A stretch of DNA of 64,000 bases from Nonomuraea rhodomycinica. Its GTDB lineage: Bacteria; Actinomycetota; Actinomycetes; Streptosporangiales; Streptosporangiaceae. Every line of letters begins with the position of its first letter. Within the stretch, counting starts at the first letter, position 1. Both the position numbers and the translations under genes were made by a program. Below the pieces are notes generated by a model. It made no database searches. It was not told the DNA's origin and saw only the letters and a list, made by a program, of their open reading frames with translations. Shown here in pieces: positions 44,089 through 52,484 of the stretch. The stretch spans positions 80,711-144,710 of the forward strand of contig NZ_JABWGO010000005.1 in the NCBI RefSeq assembly GCF_013363995.1, written 5' to 3'.

Positions 44089-44460
44089 TCAGGGGCGGGG
44101 GCACCACTCCTGGACCGCCTCGACGATCTCGGCGGCCTGCCGCCTGGTCACGTCGGTGAAGCGTTCCTGGGCGTCGCTGACCAGCTCGCCCGGCGGCTTG
44201 CCCTGCCGGATGTCGCGGCAGGTGGCGCGGGCGCGGCTCAGCGCCGCGCCCTCCTCGGGCGCCAGCCACGGGGCGATGCCTTCGAGCCGGTGCAGGAACG
44301 CGGTGCGCTGACCGGCGTCGGGGCTCGGCTGCCGGGCCGGCTCGGGAACGTCCTCCCCGGCGGCCGGGGGCGGCAGGGCGGCGTGTCCCGCGTTCCAGGC
44401 GGGGAGCTGCCCCGAGGCTCCGGGACCGAGCAGCCCGGCCACGACCAGGGCGACGCTCAC
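44089..44460 (-). CDS. Small exported DUF732-like protein
   Basis: A protein of about 123 residues. A short hydrophobic N-terminus (VALVVAGLLGPGASG) is followed by a Pro/Ala-rich stretch and a helical domain FLHRLEGIAPWL ... ATCRDIRQGKPP ... VEAVQEWCPRP with two conserved cysteines. This pattern resembles DUF732, small secreted proteins common in actinobacteria. The start is uncertain: GTG 44460 is used; a TTG at 44562 in the same frame would add a basic region. Its 3' end faces pnkp. Function unknown. Confidence 0.55.
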   Translation of the reverse strand: MSVALVVAGLLGPGASGQLPAWNAGHAALPPPAAGEDVPEPARQPSPDAGQRTAFLHRLEGIAPWLAPEEGAALSRARATCRDIRQGKPPGELVSDAQERFTDVTRRQAAEIVEAVQEWCPRP

Positions 44461-44636
44461 CCGCCGGCGAGCGCGGTCCCGGTCATCGCCAGAACCCTTC
44501 TCTGGGGACGCATGTGGCGCACCGTACGCCCCACATGACCACCACGTCCGCTTTCCCGGCAAACGGACGACCGGAATGCCGATAAAAGCCTGTCCCTTGA
44601 CCGTGCGCAGCGGCCGTGGCCGTGCGGGTGAGGCGG

Positions 44637-44672
44637 GAAGCCCCCGCCGGGCACCAGACCGGCGGGGGCTTC
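44637..44672. terminator. Strong hairpin terminator
   Basis: GAAGCCCCCGCCGG (44637-44650) pairs perfectly with CCGGCGGGGGCTTC (44659-44672) around an eight-base loop. It lies downstream of the small gene at 44731-44889, in its direction of transcription. Confidence 0.75.
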
Positions 44673-44730
44673 GGCAGGGGGATGAGACGTCAGGCCGCGA
44701 GCTCCGTGACGCCCGCCCGCGCCGTGGACG

Positions 44731-44889
44731 TCAGGCCGCTGACTCCGTGACCTCGGCCTCCAGCGGCATGACCGCCGCGATCAGGTCGGCGAAGTCCTTG
44801 CGCGGCACCTCCAGCACCACGTCCGGCCGGTCGACGTGGTGGATCTCGACGTGGTCGTTGAGCCGGCGCGCCACGACACTGCTGCTCAT
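44731..44889 (-). CDS. Small protein of unknown function (DUF397-like tail)
   Basis: A 52-residue protein, MSSSVVARRLNDHVEIHHV then DVVLEVPRKDFADLIAAV. The second part loosely recalls the C-terminal half of DUF397 proteins, but it is too short to be sure. A good ribosome binding site (GGAAGGAG, six bases before ATG 44889) and a strong downstream terminator support a real gene. The last 24 bases of the gene (coding the ESAA end) are partly repeated 41 bases further on (GACGTCAGGCCGC...TCCGTGAC at 44686 and 44729), as if its 3' end had been duplicated. Confidence 0.55.
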   Translation of the reverse strand: MSSSVVARRLNDHVEIHHVDRPDVVLEVPRKDFADLIAAVMPLEAEVTESAA

Positions 44890-45125
44890 TCGTGCTCCTT
44901 CCGTCGGGGACCTGCCTGCCGGTGGCCATGCCTCCGAGCCTGCGCGGACGACGTCTCGCAGCCGCCCGCGTCGCCCCGTTCCGTGAAGGCCCGGCCACCG
45001 TGGGTCAGCCTGCCACGCGGCGGGCCCTCGGGCATCTGGCGTCGAGGGGAGCAGGTAGAGACACCCCCGCCTCGGAGGACCATCTATGCGCCTCGGGTGA
45101 AGACCTGCCCTGCGCATATCCGCCG

Positions 45126-45269
45126 TTATTGGAGCGAATCAGGCGGAAGGCATGCGGCCAGAACGTACAGCATCGCCGTGAAGGCGACCACTCCGGCGGC
45201 CACGGCCCAGGCGGGCACGGCCACCGGGACGCCGTAGGAGCGGGTGATGGCGAGCCAGCGTTTGATCAT
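45126..45269 (-). CDS. Possible single-span small membrane protein
   Basis: A 47-residue frame with one hydrophobic helix (VPAWAVAAGVVAFTAMLYVLAACL) after a basic start MIKRW. There is no clear ribosome binding site before ATG 45269. The ATG overlaps the stop of a tiny frame ending ILISGVVAGTIGA (ATGA), which could couple it. The surrounding 44890-45125 contains nothing recognisable. Tentative. Confidence 0.35.
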   Translation of the reverse strand: MIKRWLAITRSYGVPVAVPAWAVAAGVVAFTAMLYVLAACLPPDSLQ

Positions 45270-45344
45270 GCGCCGATGGTGCCCGCGACCACGCCGGAAA
45301 TCAAGATCACCCAAGGTGTACGGCGGGGCGTCCGGCGTCCGGCG

Positions 45345-46295
45345 TCAGGAGCCGGACGCCGGGAGCTGGAAGTGCCAGATGAGCATCGAGGGCACGTCGC
45401 CGTAGGCGGCCCGGGCGGCCTCCGGCACCAGGCCGGCCAGCGACCAGGGCCAGACGTCCCAGACCGCGACCACCTCGGCCGAGGAGGGGGCGGCCTCAGG
45501 TGGCGCCTCAACCTGAGGTGACGTGTCGGCCGCAGGTGGAGTGTCGTGCGCGGGTGGCGTGTCGGCGATCCTCGGCTCCTCGCAGCGGCGCACCTGCAGC
45601 CCCGCCGACAGGGCCGCGCGCAGGTAGTCGCCGACCGCGTGACGGTAGGTGGCGATCCGGCCCGGCCGCCCGTCCGCCAGCCGTACGGGCGGGACGAAGC
45701 CCCGCGCCACCCCCTCGGGATGCATGTCCGAGATCACCAGATGCCCGCCGGGACGCAGCACCCGGGCGAACTCGGCCATCGCCGGCCCGAGCGACGGGAC
45801 GTGCGTCAGGGCGAGGGAGCAGACCACGAGGTCCACGGCGTCGTCGGGCACCGGCAGGTCGCCCAGGTCGCCGAGCGAGAACACGGCCCTCGGCACCCGG
45901 GCGCGCGCCCGCGCGAGCATGTCGGGCGAGCCGTCCACGCCGATGACCCGGTGGCCGCGCCCGGCCAGCGCCGCCGCCACCCGGCCGGTGCCGCAGGCCG
46001 CGTCCAGCGCGTCGCCCGCCGGAAGGCCGTCGAGGATCCGCCCGACGACGGGCTCCTCGATGTCGAATAGGCCGTTGGGCCCGTCGTAGGTGCCGGACCA
46101 GACGCGGTATCCCTCGACGGCGTCCACGTCCGCCACCTCGACGGCCGCGCCCACCAGCGCCTCGTCGCCGAGGAGCCTCCGGATCTCGCCCAGCCGCGCC
46201 TCCACGAAGTCGCGGTCGTGCTCACCCCTGAAGGAGCGCAGCAGCGCGACCCCCTCGACGCCGAGCAGGTAGGCCAGGGGATGTTCGTAGATCAC
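45345..46295 (-). CDS. Class I SAM-dependent methyltransferase (type 11)
   Basis: A 316-residue protein. The methyltransferase core spans about residues 60-215: ALDAACGTGRVAAALAGRGH (motif I), VIGVDGSPDMLARAR, LPVPDDAVDLVVCSLALTHV and RVLRPGGHLVISDMHPEG. The N-terminus is helical. After the core comes a Pro/Thr-rich spacer with DTPPA-like repeats (about residues 245-270) and a final segment VPSMLIWHFQLP. Substrate unknown. GTG 46295; single gene. Spacer length is probably variable, like other repeats here. Confidence 0.85.
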   Translation of the reverse strand: MIYEHPLAYLLGVEGVALLRSFRGEHDRDFVEARLGEIRRLLGDEALVGAAVEVADVDAVEGYRVWSGTYDGPNGLFDIEEPVVGRILDGLPAGDALDAACGTGRVAAALAGRGHRVIGVDGSPDMLARARARVPRAVFSLGDLGDLPVPDDAVDLVVCSLALTHVPSLGPAMAEFARVLRPGGHLVISDMHPEGVARGFVPPVRLADGRPGRIATYRHAVGDYLRAALSAGLQVRRCEEPRIADTPPAHDTPPAADTSPQVEAPPEAAPSSAEVVAVWDVWPWSLAGLVPEAARAAYGDVPSMLIWHFQLPASGS

Positions 46296-46480
46296 GACGC
46301 GACCCTAACGACCCCGTCCCGGGGACGCCATCCGATTACCAGCCGGCCGCCCCCTGCCCCACCGGGCCGACCAGGAGCTGGCCGTTCAGCATGCGCGAGG
46401 GAGGACCGACCAGCGTTGGTGCCCGCCAGCACCGACAGAACCGGCCACGCGCCCAGGGGTCCGGCCTGGCGTGCGCGCTA

Positions 46481-46775
46481 GGTCGTGTCTTCAATGTGAT
46501 CTCCCGGGGTGAAAATGGCGGGCCAGGCGCCGGCGAGCCATCCGATCACGCCCTCGGACGATCCCGCGGCGGACTGACCAGCAAGATTCATCTGGCCTGC
46601 GACGGTGCAGGCCGGCCGCTGGCGTTCCTGGTGACCGGCGGGAACGTCAACGACTGCACCCGCCTGCAGCAGGTGCTGCAGGCCATTCGCGTTCCCCGCC
46701 TCAGCCGCGGCCGGCCCCGCACCCGCCCTGACCACGTGGCAGCCGACCTGACCCGATCACTTTGAAGACAGGCCC
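46481..46775 (+). mobile_element. Internally deleted IS5-like element (MITE-like), about 295 bp
   Basis: Terminal inverted repeats GGTCGTGTCTTCAATGTGATC (46481-46501) and, on the other strand, GGGCCTGTCTTCAAAGTGATC (46775-46755) match at 18 of 21 positions and are flanked on both sides by TA, the expected target duplication of an IS427-type IS5 element. Between them a plus frame encodes a transposase fragment (HALGRSRGGLTSKIHLACDG, then RPRTRPDHV) and jumps directly to the right end. At least the last third of the enzyme, with catalytic residues, is missing. The element could only move with a transposase supplied in trans. It sits exactly at the marR stop codon. Confidence 0.75.
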
Positions 46776-47218
46776 TAGGCGGGCCGTGCCCCCTCCAGGT
46801 GCTCGACGCAGCGCGCCAGCAGCGCGATCAGGGTCTCGCGTTCCTCGTCGCTGAAGGCGCCGGCGAGCCCGCGCTCGACGCGTACGGCGTTGGCGTCGGC
46901 GGTGGCCATCACCTGCGCGCCCTTCGCGGTGAGCCGCGTCTCCAGGATGTTCTTGTGCCACTCGTGCGGCGTCCGCTCGATCAGGCCCTGCTCCTGGAGG
47001 TTCTTGAGGACGGTGTTCATGGTGGGCGGCGTCACGCCGCACGCCCGGGCGAGCGCGGCGGCCGAGATGCCCGGACTCTGCGCGAGGTGGAGCAGCGCCG
47101 AGTACTGCGGCACGGTGAGGCCGGCGGGCCTCAACGCGGCGTTCTTGGCCGCGTTGAGCGCCTGCTCCGCCCGCTTCAGGTGGAAGCCCAGGCGCTCGGG
47201 GACGGGCATCGAGGTCAT
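46775..47218 (-). CDS. MarR-family transcriptional regulator
   Basis: A 147-residue winged-helix regulator. It has the N-terminal dimerisation helix (RLGFHLKRAEQALNAAKNAAL), the HTH LTVPQYSALLHLAQSPGISAAALARACGVTPPTMNTVLKNLQEQGLIER split over two helices, and the wing ending ETRLTAKGAQVM. The TAG stop (46777-46775) is formed at the TA target of the IS-like element, which fixes the present 3' end. It is divergent from the SMP-30-like gene with a 9-bp inverted repeat between them, so it probably represses itself and that gene. The ligand is unknown. Confidence 0.9.
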   Translation of the reverse strand: MTSMPVPERLGFHLKRAEQALNAAKNAALRPAGLTVPQYSALLHLAQSPGISAAALARACGVTPPTMNTVLKNLQEQGLIERTPHEWHKNILETRLTAKGAQVMATADANAVRVERGLAGAFSDEERETLIALLARCVEHLEGARPA

Positions 47219-47258
47219 CTCCGCATGGTAACGACCCTGTTCAGCCGACGTTGACAGG

Positions 47259-47296
47259 TATTAGAACTCTAACTATCGTACGTACTCGTTCTAATA
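47259..47296. promoter_or_regulatory. Inverted repeat, probable MarR operator
   Basis: TATTAGAAC (47259-47267) and GTTCTAATA (47288-47296) are perfect inverted arms separated by 20 bases, with TCGTACGTAC in between. The AT-rich dyad stands alone in GC-rich DNA, centred between divergent marR and the SMP-30-like gene. Binding by the adjacent MarR is inferred. Confidence 0.6.
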
Positions 47297-47318
47297 GTCG
47301 AACCCTTGCGAGTGACTC

Positions 47319-48332
47319 ATGCCTTCCCTCCGTACCGTCGCCGCCGTAGCGGGCACGACCCTCGCCCTCACGCTCGCCGGCCCCACCTCCGCCGCCCTGG
47401 CGGCCCGCCCGGCCGCCCCCGCTGCCCTGGCCGCCCCGGCCGCGACCGTCTCCACCGCGTTCGAGCTGCCCGGCGCCCGGGTGTACCCCGAGGGCGTCAC
47501 CGCCGATCCGCGCACCGGCGAGCTGTACGCCGGCTCCTACACCGACGGCACCGTGTTCCGCATGACGCCCGGGCGGCGGGTCGCCGAGACGTTCCTGCCG
47601 GCCGGCGCCGACGGCCGGCACACCGCCAACGGCCTGGAGGCCGACCGCGCCGGACGGCTGTGGGTCACCGACTCCACCAGCGGCGTCACCGTCTACGACA
47701 CGCGCACCCGCGCCCCGCTCGCCCGCTTCGAGGTCGAGGGGGACGAGCCGACGTTCGTCAACGACGTCGCCATCGCGCCGGACGGCGCCGCCTACCTCAC
47801 CGACAGCGCGCGGGCCGTCGTCTACCGGGTCACCCCCCGCCAGCTCGCCCGGGCCCACGGCGGCCGGGCGCCGCTCACGCCGTACGCGGATCTGAGCGAC
47901 GCCGTCGGCGCGAGCGCTCCCGGCACGTACACGCTGAACGGGATCGTCACCGACCCCGCCGGCCGCTACCTGCTGACGGCGGACATGACGGGCGGCGGCC
48001 TCTACCGCGTGGACCTCGCCACCCGCGCCGTCCGCAAGGTCGCGCTGGAGGGGGGCGACATGCTGCACGCCGACGGGCTGGAACTGCGCGGCGCGACGCT
48101 GTGGGCGGTGCACAACACCGTCGACACGATCAGCCGGTGGCGGGTCACCCGGGACGGCACGACGGCGCGCGTCGAGCGGCGGCTGACCGACGAGGCGCTC
48201 CAGCTCCCGACCACGCTGACGTGGCACCGGGACGGCCTGTACGTCGTGCGCTCGCAGTTCGACAAGGGCGGCCCGCTGGGCGAGGGCACGCCGAGCCTGC
48301 CCTTCTCCGTCGCGCTGGTGCGCGGGCTCTAG
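47319..48332 (+). CDS. Secreted SMP-30/NHL-type beta-propeller protein
   Basis: A 337-residue protein with a signal peptide (VAAVAGTTLALTLAGPTSAALA) and a propeller of about six blades with the SMP-30/gluconolactonase-like pattern: YPEGVTADPRTGELYAGSYTDGTVFR, ANGLEADRAGRLWVTDS, FVNDVAIAPDGAAYLTDS, LNGIVTDPAGRYLLTADM and LHADGLELRGATLWAVHN. Known relatives are lactonases or periplasmic binding propellers; metal ligands Glu, Asn and Asp of SMP-30 have plausible equivalents in GVTADP, NGLE and FVND, but activity is not shown. It is likely controlled by the divergent MarR. ATG 47319 has only a weak ribosome binding site. Confidence 0.8.
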   Translation: MPSLRTVAAVAGTTLALTLAGPTSAALAARPAAPAALAAPAATVSTAFELPGARVYPEGVTADPRTGELYAGSYTDGTVFRMTPGRRVAETFLPAGADGRHTANGLEADRAGRLWVTDSTSGVTVYDTRTRAPLARFEVEGDEPTFVNDVAIAPDGAAYLTDSARAVVYRVTPRQLARAHGGRAPLTPYADLSDAVGASAPGTYTLNGIVTDPAGRYLLTADMTGGGLYRVDLATRAVRKVALEGGDMLHADGLELRGATLWAVHNTVDTISRWRVTRDGTTARVERRLTDEALQLPTTLTWHRDGLYVVRSQFDKGGPLGEGTPSLPFSVALVRGL

Positions 48333-48333
48333 C

Positions 48334-49590
48334 TCACCCGCGGACGAGCAGCGCCACGCACTCCACGTGGTGGGTCATCGGGAAGGCGTCGAACGCGCGC
48401 AGGTCGGCCAGGCCGTACCCGCGCTCCCCCAGCCACGCCACGTCGCGGGCCAGCGTCGCCGGGTCGCACGAGACGTACACGACGCGCGGCGCCTCCAGGC
48501 TCGCGACGCGGTCCACCACCTCGCGGCCGAGGCCCGCGCGGGGCGGGTCGACCACGACCACGTCGGCGCGCTCGATCTGGAAGCGGTCCAGCGCCTCCTC
48601 CACCCGGCCGCGCTCGATCCGCGCCTGCGGCAGGTCGCGCAGGTTGGCCCGGGCGTCGCGGACCGCCGCCTCCTCCGACTCCAGGCCGAAGACCGCCCCC
48701 TCGGGCCCCACCGCCTCGGCCAGGCCCGCGGCGAACAGCCCCACCCCGCAGTAGAGGTCGAGGGCCCACTCCCCCGGCTCCGGCGCGGCGAAGGTCAGGA
48801 CGGCGTCCAGCAGCGTCTCGGCGGCGCCGGGATGGACCTGCCAGAACCCGCTGCCCGAGACCCGGAACTCCCGGTCGCCGACCCGCTCGCGCAGCACGCC
48901 CGGGCCGCGCCGCGGCACCGTGCGGCCCTTGCCCTGGTCGACCAGGATCGAGGCGGGCGCGTCGAGGTCGGGCACGGCCACGGTGCGGCGCGGGCGCGGC
49001 TTGACCACGACGGCGCGGTCGCCGCCCGTGGAGGCGATCACCTCGACGCCCGCCGCGCCGGGCCACTCGCGCAGCTCGGCCCCGACCGCCTCCACCTCGG
49101 GGTGGGCGATCAGGCACGCGTCGACGGGCTGGATGTCGTGGGAGCGGTGCTTGCGGAAGCCCGGCACGCCGTCCCCGCGTACGGCGAACTGCACGCGGGT
49201 GCGCCAGCCGAGGCCGTCGGGTGCCCCCGGCACCTCCTCCACCACGACCTTGCGGTCGATGCCGGCGAGCCGCCGCAACTGCTCGGCCACCACGTCGGCC
49301 TTGAGCGCGCGCTGCGCCTCCAGCGTGGCGTGCTGCCAGTCGCAGCCGCCGCACCGGCCGGGGCCGGCGTAGGGGCAGGGCGGGACGACCCGGTCGGGCG
49401 AGGGCTCCAGGATCTCCACGGCGTCGGCCCGCAGGAAGCGGGTCGTCTCCTCGGTCACGGCGGCGACGACGCGCTCGCCGGGCAGGGCATGCCGGACGAA
49501 GACCACGCGGCCCTCGTGCCGGGCGACGCACCAGCCTCCGTGCGCGACCGGGCCGACCGTGAGCTCCAAAGATGCCTGTTCCGCTTCCAC
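48334..49590 (-). CDS. TRAM-domain class I RNA methyltransferase (RumA/TrmA family)
   Basis: A 418-residue enzyme. The N-terminal TRAM domain (residues 5-58: VGPVAHGGWCVARHEGRVVFV) is followed by the iron-sulphur cysteine motif CPYAGPGRCGGCDWQH. The methyltransferase core has LDLYCGVGLFAAGLA, VVVDPPRAGLG and the catalytic cysteine in VVYVSCDPATLARD. Such enzymes make 5-methyluridine in rRNA or tRNA. GTG 49590. It is convergent with the SMP-30-like gene, whose stop is one base away from its own. It lies beside the potassium transporter gene on the same strand, an arrangement I associate with other actinomycetes. Confidence 0.93.
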   Translation of the reverse strand: MEAEQASLELTVGPVAHGGWCVARHEGRVVFVRHALPGERVVAAVTEETTRFLRADAVEILEPSPDRVVPPCPYAGPGRCGGCDWQHATLEAQRALKADVVAEQLRRLAGIDRKVVVEEVPGAPDGLGWRTRVQFAVRGDGVPGFRKHRSHDIQPVDACLIAHPEVEAVGAELREWPGAAGVEVIASTGGDRAVVVKPRPRRTVAVPDLDAPASILVDQGKGRTVPRRGPGVLRERVGDREFRVSGSGFWQVHPGAAETLLDAVLTFAAPEPGEWALDLYCGVGLFAAGLAEAVGPEGAVFGLESEEAAVRDARANLRDLPQARIERGRVEEALDRFQIERADVVVVDPPRAGLGREVVDRVASLEAPRVVYVSCDPATLARDVAWLGERGYGLADLRAFDAFPMTHHVECVALLVRG

Positions 49591-49674
49591 ATCGACACCC
49601 TATGCCCTGCCCGGACGGCCCCTCGCCGCCCGCCGCACCCCGCCGGGACCCACCCGCGCGGGCGGCGGCGGACG

Positions 49675-51717
49675 TCAGCGGGTCTCGATGCCCTGGTCCT
49701 TGACGACGTCCTGCCAGGAGCGGCGCACCGAGCCGGCCGCGAACGGCTCCGGGCGGCCCTTGAGCCGGTCGGAGGAGTGCAGCTGCCAGGGCACGCTCGT
49801 CACCATCACCCCGGGCTTGAACAGCAGCCGGGCCTTCAGCCGCAGCGCGCTCTGGTTGTGCAGCAGGTGCTCCCACCAGTGGCCGACCACGTACTCGGGG
49901 ATGAAGACCGTCACCACGTCGCGCGGCGAGCGCCGGCGCAGCGTCTTGACGTAGTCGAGGATCGGCTGGGTGATCTCCCGGTACGGGGAGTGCAGCATCT
50001 TCAGCGGCACCGGGATGCCCCGCCGCTCCCACTCCTCCTGGAGCTGGCGCGACTCCTCGTCGTCCACGCCCACGGTGACGGCCTCCAGCGTGGAGGGCCG
50101 GGTGGCGCGGGCGTAGGCGAGGGCCCGCAGGGTCGGCTTGTGGATCTTGGAGACGAGCACGATCGCGTGGTTGCGGGCCGGCAGCATGGACGCGTCGTAC
50201 TCGCCGGTGAGCTCCAGCTCGGCGGCCACGTTGTCGTAGTGCCGGCGGATGCCCTTCATCATGAGGAACAGGATCGGCATGGCCAGGCACACGATCCACG
50301 CGCCGACCAGGAACTTGGTCAGCAGCACGACGATGAGCACGAGCCCGGTCATGATGCCGCCGAAGAAGTTGATGGCCCGGGAGCGGTGCATGCGGTGGCG
50401 GGCGCCCGGGTCGGTCTCCGTGCGCAGGTGGCGGGTCCAGTGGATGACCATGCCGGTCTGGCTGAGCGTGAAGGAGACGAAGACGCCGACGATGTAGAGG
50501 TTCAGCAGGCGGCTGACGTCCGCGTTGAACCCCCACAGCAGCAGGCACGCCGCCGCGGCGAGGATGACGATGCCGTTGGAGAAGGCCAGGCGGTCGCCGC
50601 GGGTGTGGAGCTGGCGCGGCAGGTAGCGGTCCTGGGCCAGGATCGAGCCGAGCACCGGGAAGCCGTTGAAGGCGGTGTTGGCCGCCAGGAACAGGATGAG
50701 CGCGGTCACCGCGGAGATCACCACGAACGCCGCCGAGCCGCCGCCGAACACCGCGTCGGCCACCTGCGCGATGATCGGCTGCTGGTAGTAGCCGGGGCCG
50801 ACGGGCGTGCCGTCCGGCTTGAGCAGGTCGGTGGCCACCACGGACGGCTCGGCCACCTTCACCCCGGAGGCCAGCCCGAGCGCGATGATGCCGCCGAACA
50901 TGGTGATCGCGACCACGCCCATCATGAGCAGGGTGGTGGCGGCGTTCCTGCTCTTGGGCTTGCGGAAGGCCGGCACGCCGTTGCTGATGGCCTCCACGCC
51001 GGTCAGCGCGGCGCAGCCGGAGGAGAACGCGCGCAGCACGAGGAACGCGGCGGCGAACGCCGTCAGGTTGGTCTGCTCGGGCACGATGCCGAAGCCGGCG
51101 CTGGGCGCGCGCAGCTCGTCGCCGAGCACCAGCAGCCGGAACCCGCCCCACGCGACGAGCCCGATCACCGCGACCATGAACGCGTACGTCGGGATGGCGA
51201 AGGCGACGCCCGACTCGCGCAGGCCGCGCAGGTTGACCACGGTCAGCAGGACGACGATGGCGATGGCCACGGCGGGCTTGTGCTCGCCGACGAACGGGAT
51301 CGTGGCGCCCACGTAGTCGACGCCGTTGGCCACGGACACCGCCACGGTCAGCACGTAGTCGACCATGAGGGCGCTGGCCACCGTCAGGCCGGCGTTGCGG
51401 CCGAGGTTGGTGGTGGCCACCTCGTAGTCGCCGCCGCCGCTCGGGTAGGCGTGCACGTTCTGCCGGTACGACGCGACGACCGTCAGCATGACGACCACCA
51501 CGGCCAGGGCGATCCAGGGGCTGTAGGTGTAGAACGAGACCCCGGCCAGCGACAGGATGACGAGGATCTCCTGTGGCGCGTACGCCACGGAGGACAGCGC
51601 GTCGCTCGCGAACACGGGCAGGGCGATGCGCTTGGGCAGGAGCTGCTCGTGCAGCTGGCCGCTGCGCAGCGCCCGGCCCACCAGGACGCGTTTCAGAAGA
51701 TCTGTCACCTTCGCCAC
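49675..51717 (-). CDS. KimA-like APC-family transporter (probable K+ uptake)
   Basis: A 680-residue protein. The N-terminal 460 residues are a 12-helix APC fold with LPVFASDALSSVAYAPQEIL, YPSGGGDYEVATTNLG and GCAALTGVEAISNGVPAFRKPKSRNA, all hallmarks of the YdaO/KimA group. The C-terminal soluble domain (about 490-680) begins RNHAIVLVSKIHKPTLRALAYA and resembles a USP-like regulatory domain. KimA is a proton-coupled potassium importer controlled by cyclic di-AMP in Bacillus. Here the gene is divergent from ceoB-ceoC, RCK proteins of Trk potassium systems, which supports a role in potassium supply; amino-acid transport remains possible. GTG 51717. Confidence 0.87.
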   Translation of the reverse strand: MAKVTDLLKRVLVGRALRSGQLHEQLLPKRIALPVFASDALSSVAYAPQEILVILSLAGVSFYTYSPWIALAVVVVMLTVVASYRQNVHAYPSGGGDYEVATTNLGRNAGLTVASALMVDYVLTVAVSVANGVDYVGATIPFVGEHKPAVAIAIVVLLTVVNLRGLRESGVAFAIPTYAFMVAVIGLVAWGGFRLLVLGDELRAPSAGFGIVPEQTNLTAFAAAFLVLRAFSSGCAALTGVEAISNGVPAFRKPKSRNAATTLLMMGVVAITMFGGIIALGLASGVKVAEPSVVATDLLKPDGTPVGPGYYQQPIIAQVADAVFGGGSAAFVVISAVTALILFLAANTAFNGFPVLGSILAQDRYLPRQLHTRGDRLAFSNGIVILAAAACLLLWGFNADVSRLLNLYIVGVFVSFTLSQTGMVIHWTRHLRTETDPGARHRMHRSRAINFFGGIMTGLVLIVVLLTKFLVGAWIVCLAMPILFLMMKGIRRHYDNVAAELELTGEYDASMLPARNHAIVLVSKIHKPTLRALAYARATRPSTLEAVTVGVDDEESRQLQEEWERRGIPVPLKMLHSPYREITQPILDYVKTLRRRSPRDVVTVFIPEYVVGHWWEHLLHNQSALRLKARLLFKPGVMVTSVPWQLHSSDRLKGRPEPFAAGSVRRSWQDVVKDQGIETR

Positions 51718-51818
51718 GTAACCAGAGCCTAGTCTCCGTTATGGCCACGCATCGGAGCGCTCCCCTATCAGGCCATACTGGTGTCGAGCAACCGGCCGAC
51801 CGCGAGATGCGGGGGAGT

Positions 51819-52484
51819 ATGCATATAGTGATCATGGGGTGTGGGCGGGTCGGTTCGACCCTGGCCCACATCCTCGAGGACGGCGGCCATTCGGTCGCGA
51901 TCATCGACCGCGATCCGCAGGCGTTCCGCCGGTTGCGGGCGGGGTTCCGCGGCCGGCGGGTGACGGGCATCGGGTTCGACCGCGACGTGCTCACCGACGC
52001 GGGCATCGAGTCCGCCGCCGCGTACGTGGCCGTCTCCAGCGGCGACAACTCCAACATCATCTCCGCCCGGGTGGCGCGGGAGACGTTCGGCGTCGACAAC
52101 GTCGTGGCCCGCATCTACGACCCGCGGCGGGCCGAGGTCTACCAGCGCCTGGGCATTCCCACGGTGGCGACCGTGCGCTGGACGGCCGACCAGATCCTGC
52201 GGCGCGTCCTGCCGGAGGGCGCCGAGCCGCTGTGGCGCGACCCGACCGGCCGCGTCGTCCTGGCCGAGGTGCCCGTGCACCCGTCCTGGATCGGCACGCG
52301 CGCCGTCGATCTGGAGCCCAGGGCGCGGTGCCGGGCCGCGTTCATCAACCGCATGGGCGAGTCGCTGGTCGTGGCGGACGACACCGTGCTGCAGGAGGGC
52401 GACATCCTGCACGTGATCGGCGCCGAGAACGACATGGACCGGATCAACAAGGTGCTCGCCGCCGCACCGGAGAAGGACGACTGA
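51819..52484 (+). CDS. ceoB: TrkA-N/RCK potassium-uptake regulator (CeoB type)
   Basis: A 221-residue cytoplasmic protein: an NAD(H)-binding RCK_N domain (MHIVIMGCGRVGSTLAHIL, with acidic VAIIDRDPQ) and a TrkA_C domain from about residue 135. ATG 51819 is preceded by GGGGG at a proper distance. It couples to the next gene by a TGATG overlap. Such pairs regulate Trk/Ktr-type potassium channels; no Trk membrane subunit is in the window, so the KimA-like transporter next door is the likely partner. Confidence 0.9.
   Translation: MHIVIMGCGRVGSTLAHILEDGGHSVAIIDRDPQAFRRLRAGFRGRRVTGIGFDRDVLTDAGIESAAAYVAVSSGDNSNIISARVARETFGVDNVVARIYDPRRAEVYQRLGIPTVATVRWTADQILRRVLPEGAEPLWRDPTGRVVLAEVPVHPSWIGTRAVDLEPRARCRAAFINRMGESLVVADDTVLQEGDILHVIGAENDMDRINKVLAAAPEKDD

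Noticed and set aside
46391-46480. Possible N-terminal start of the transposase left of the element
   Set aside because: The frame is open there, but the terminal repeat at 46481 marks the element's edge, so the upstream codons are flanking DNA.
51718-51818. Cyclic di-AMP (ydaO) riboswitch before the KimA-like gene
   Set aside because: Relatives of KimA in Firmicutes carry one, but the gap here is only about 100 bases and shows none of the conserved ydaO core; the gene is nearly leaderless.
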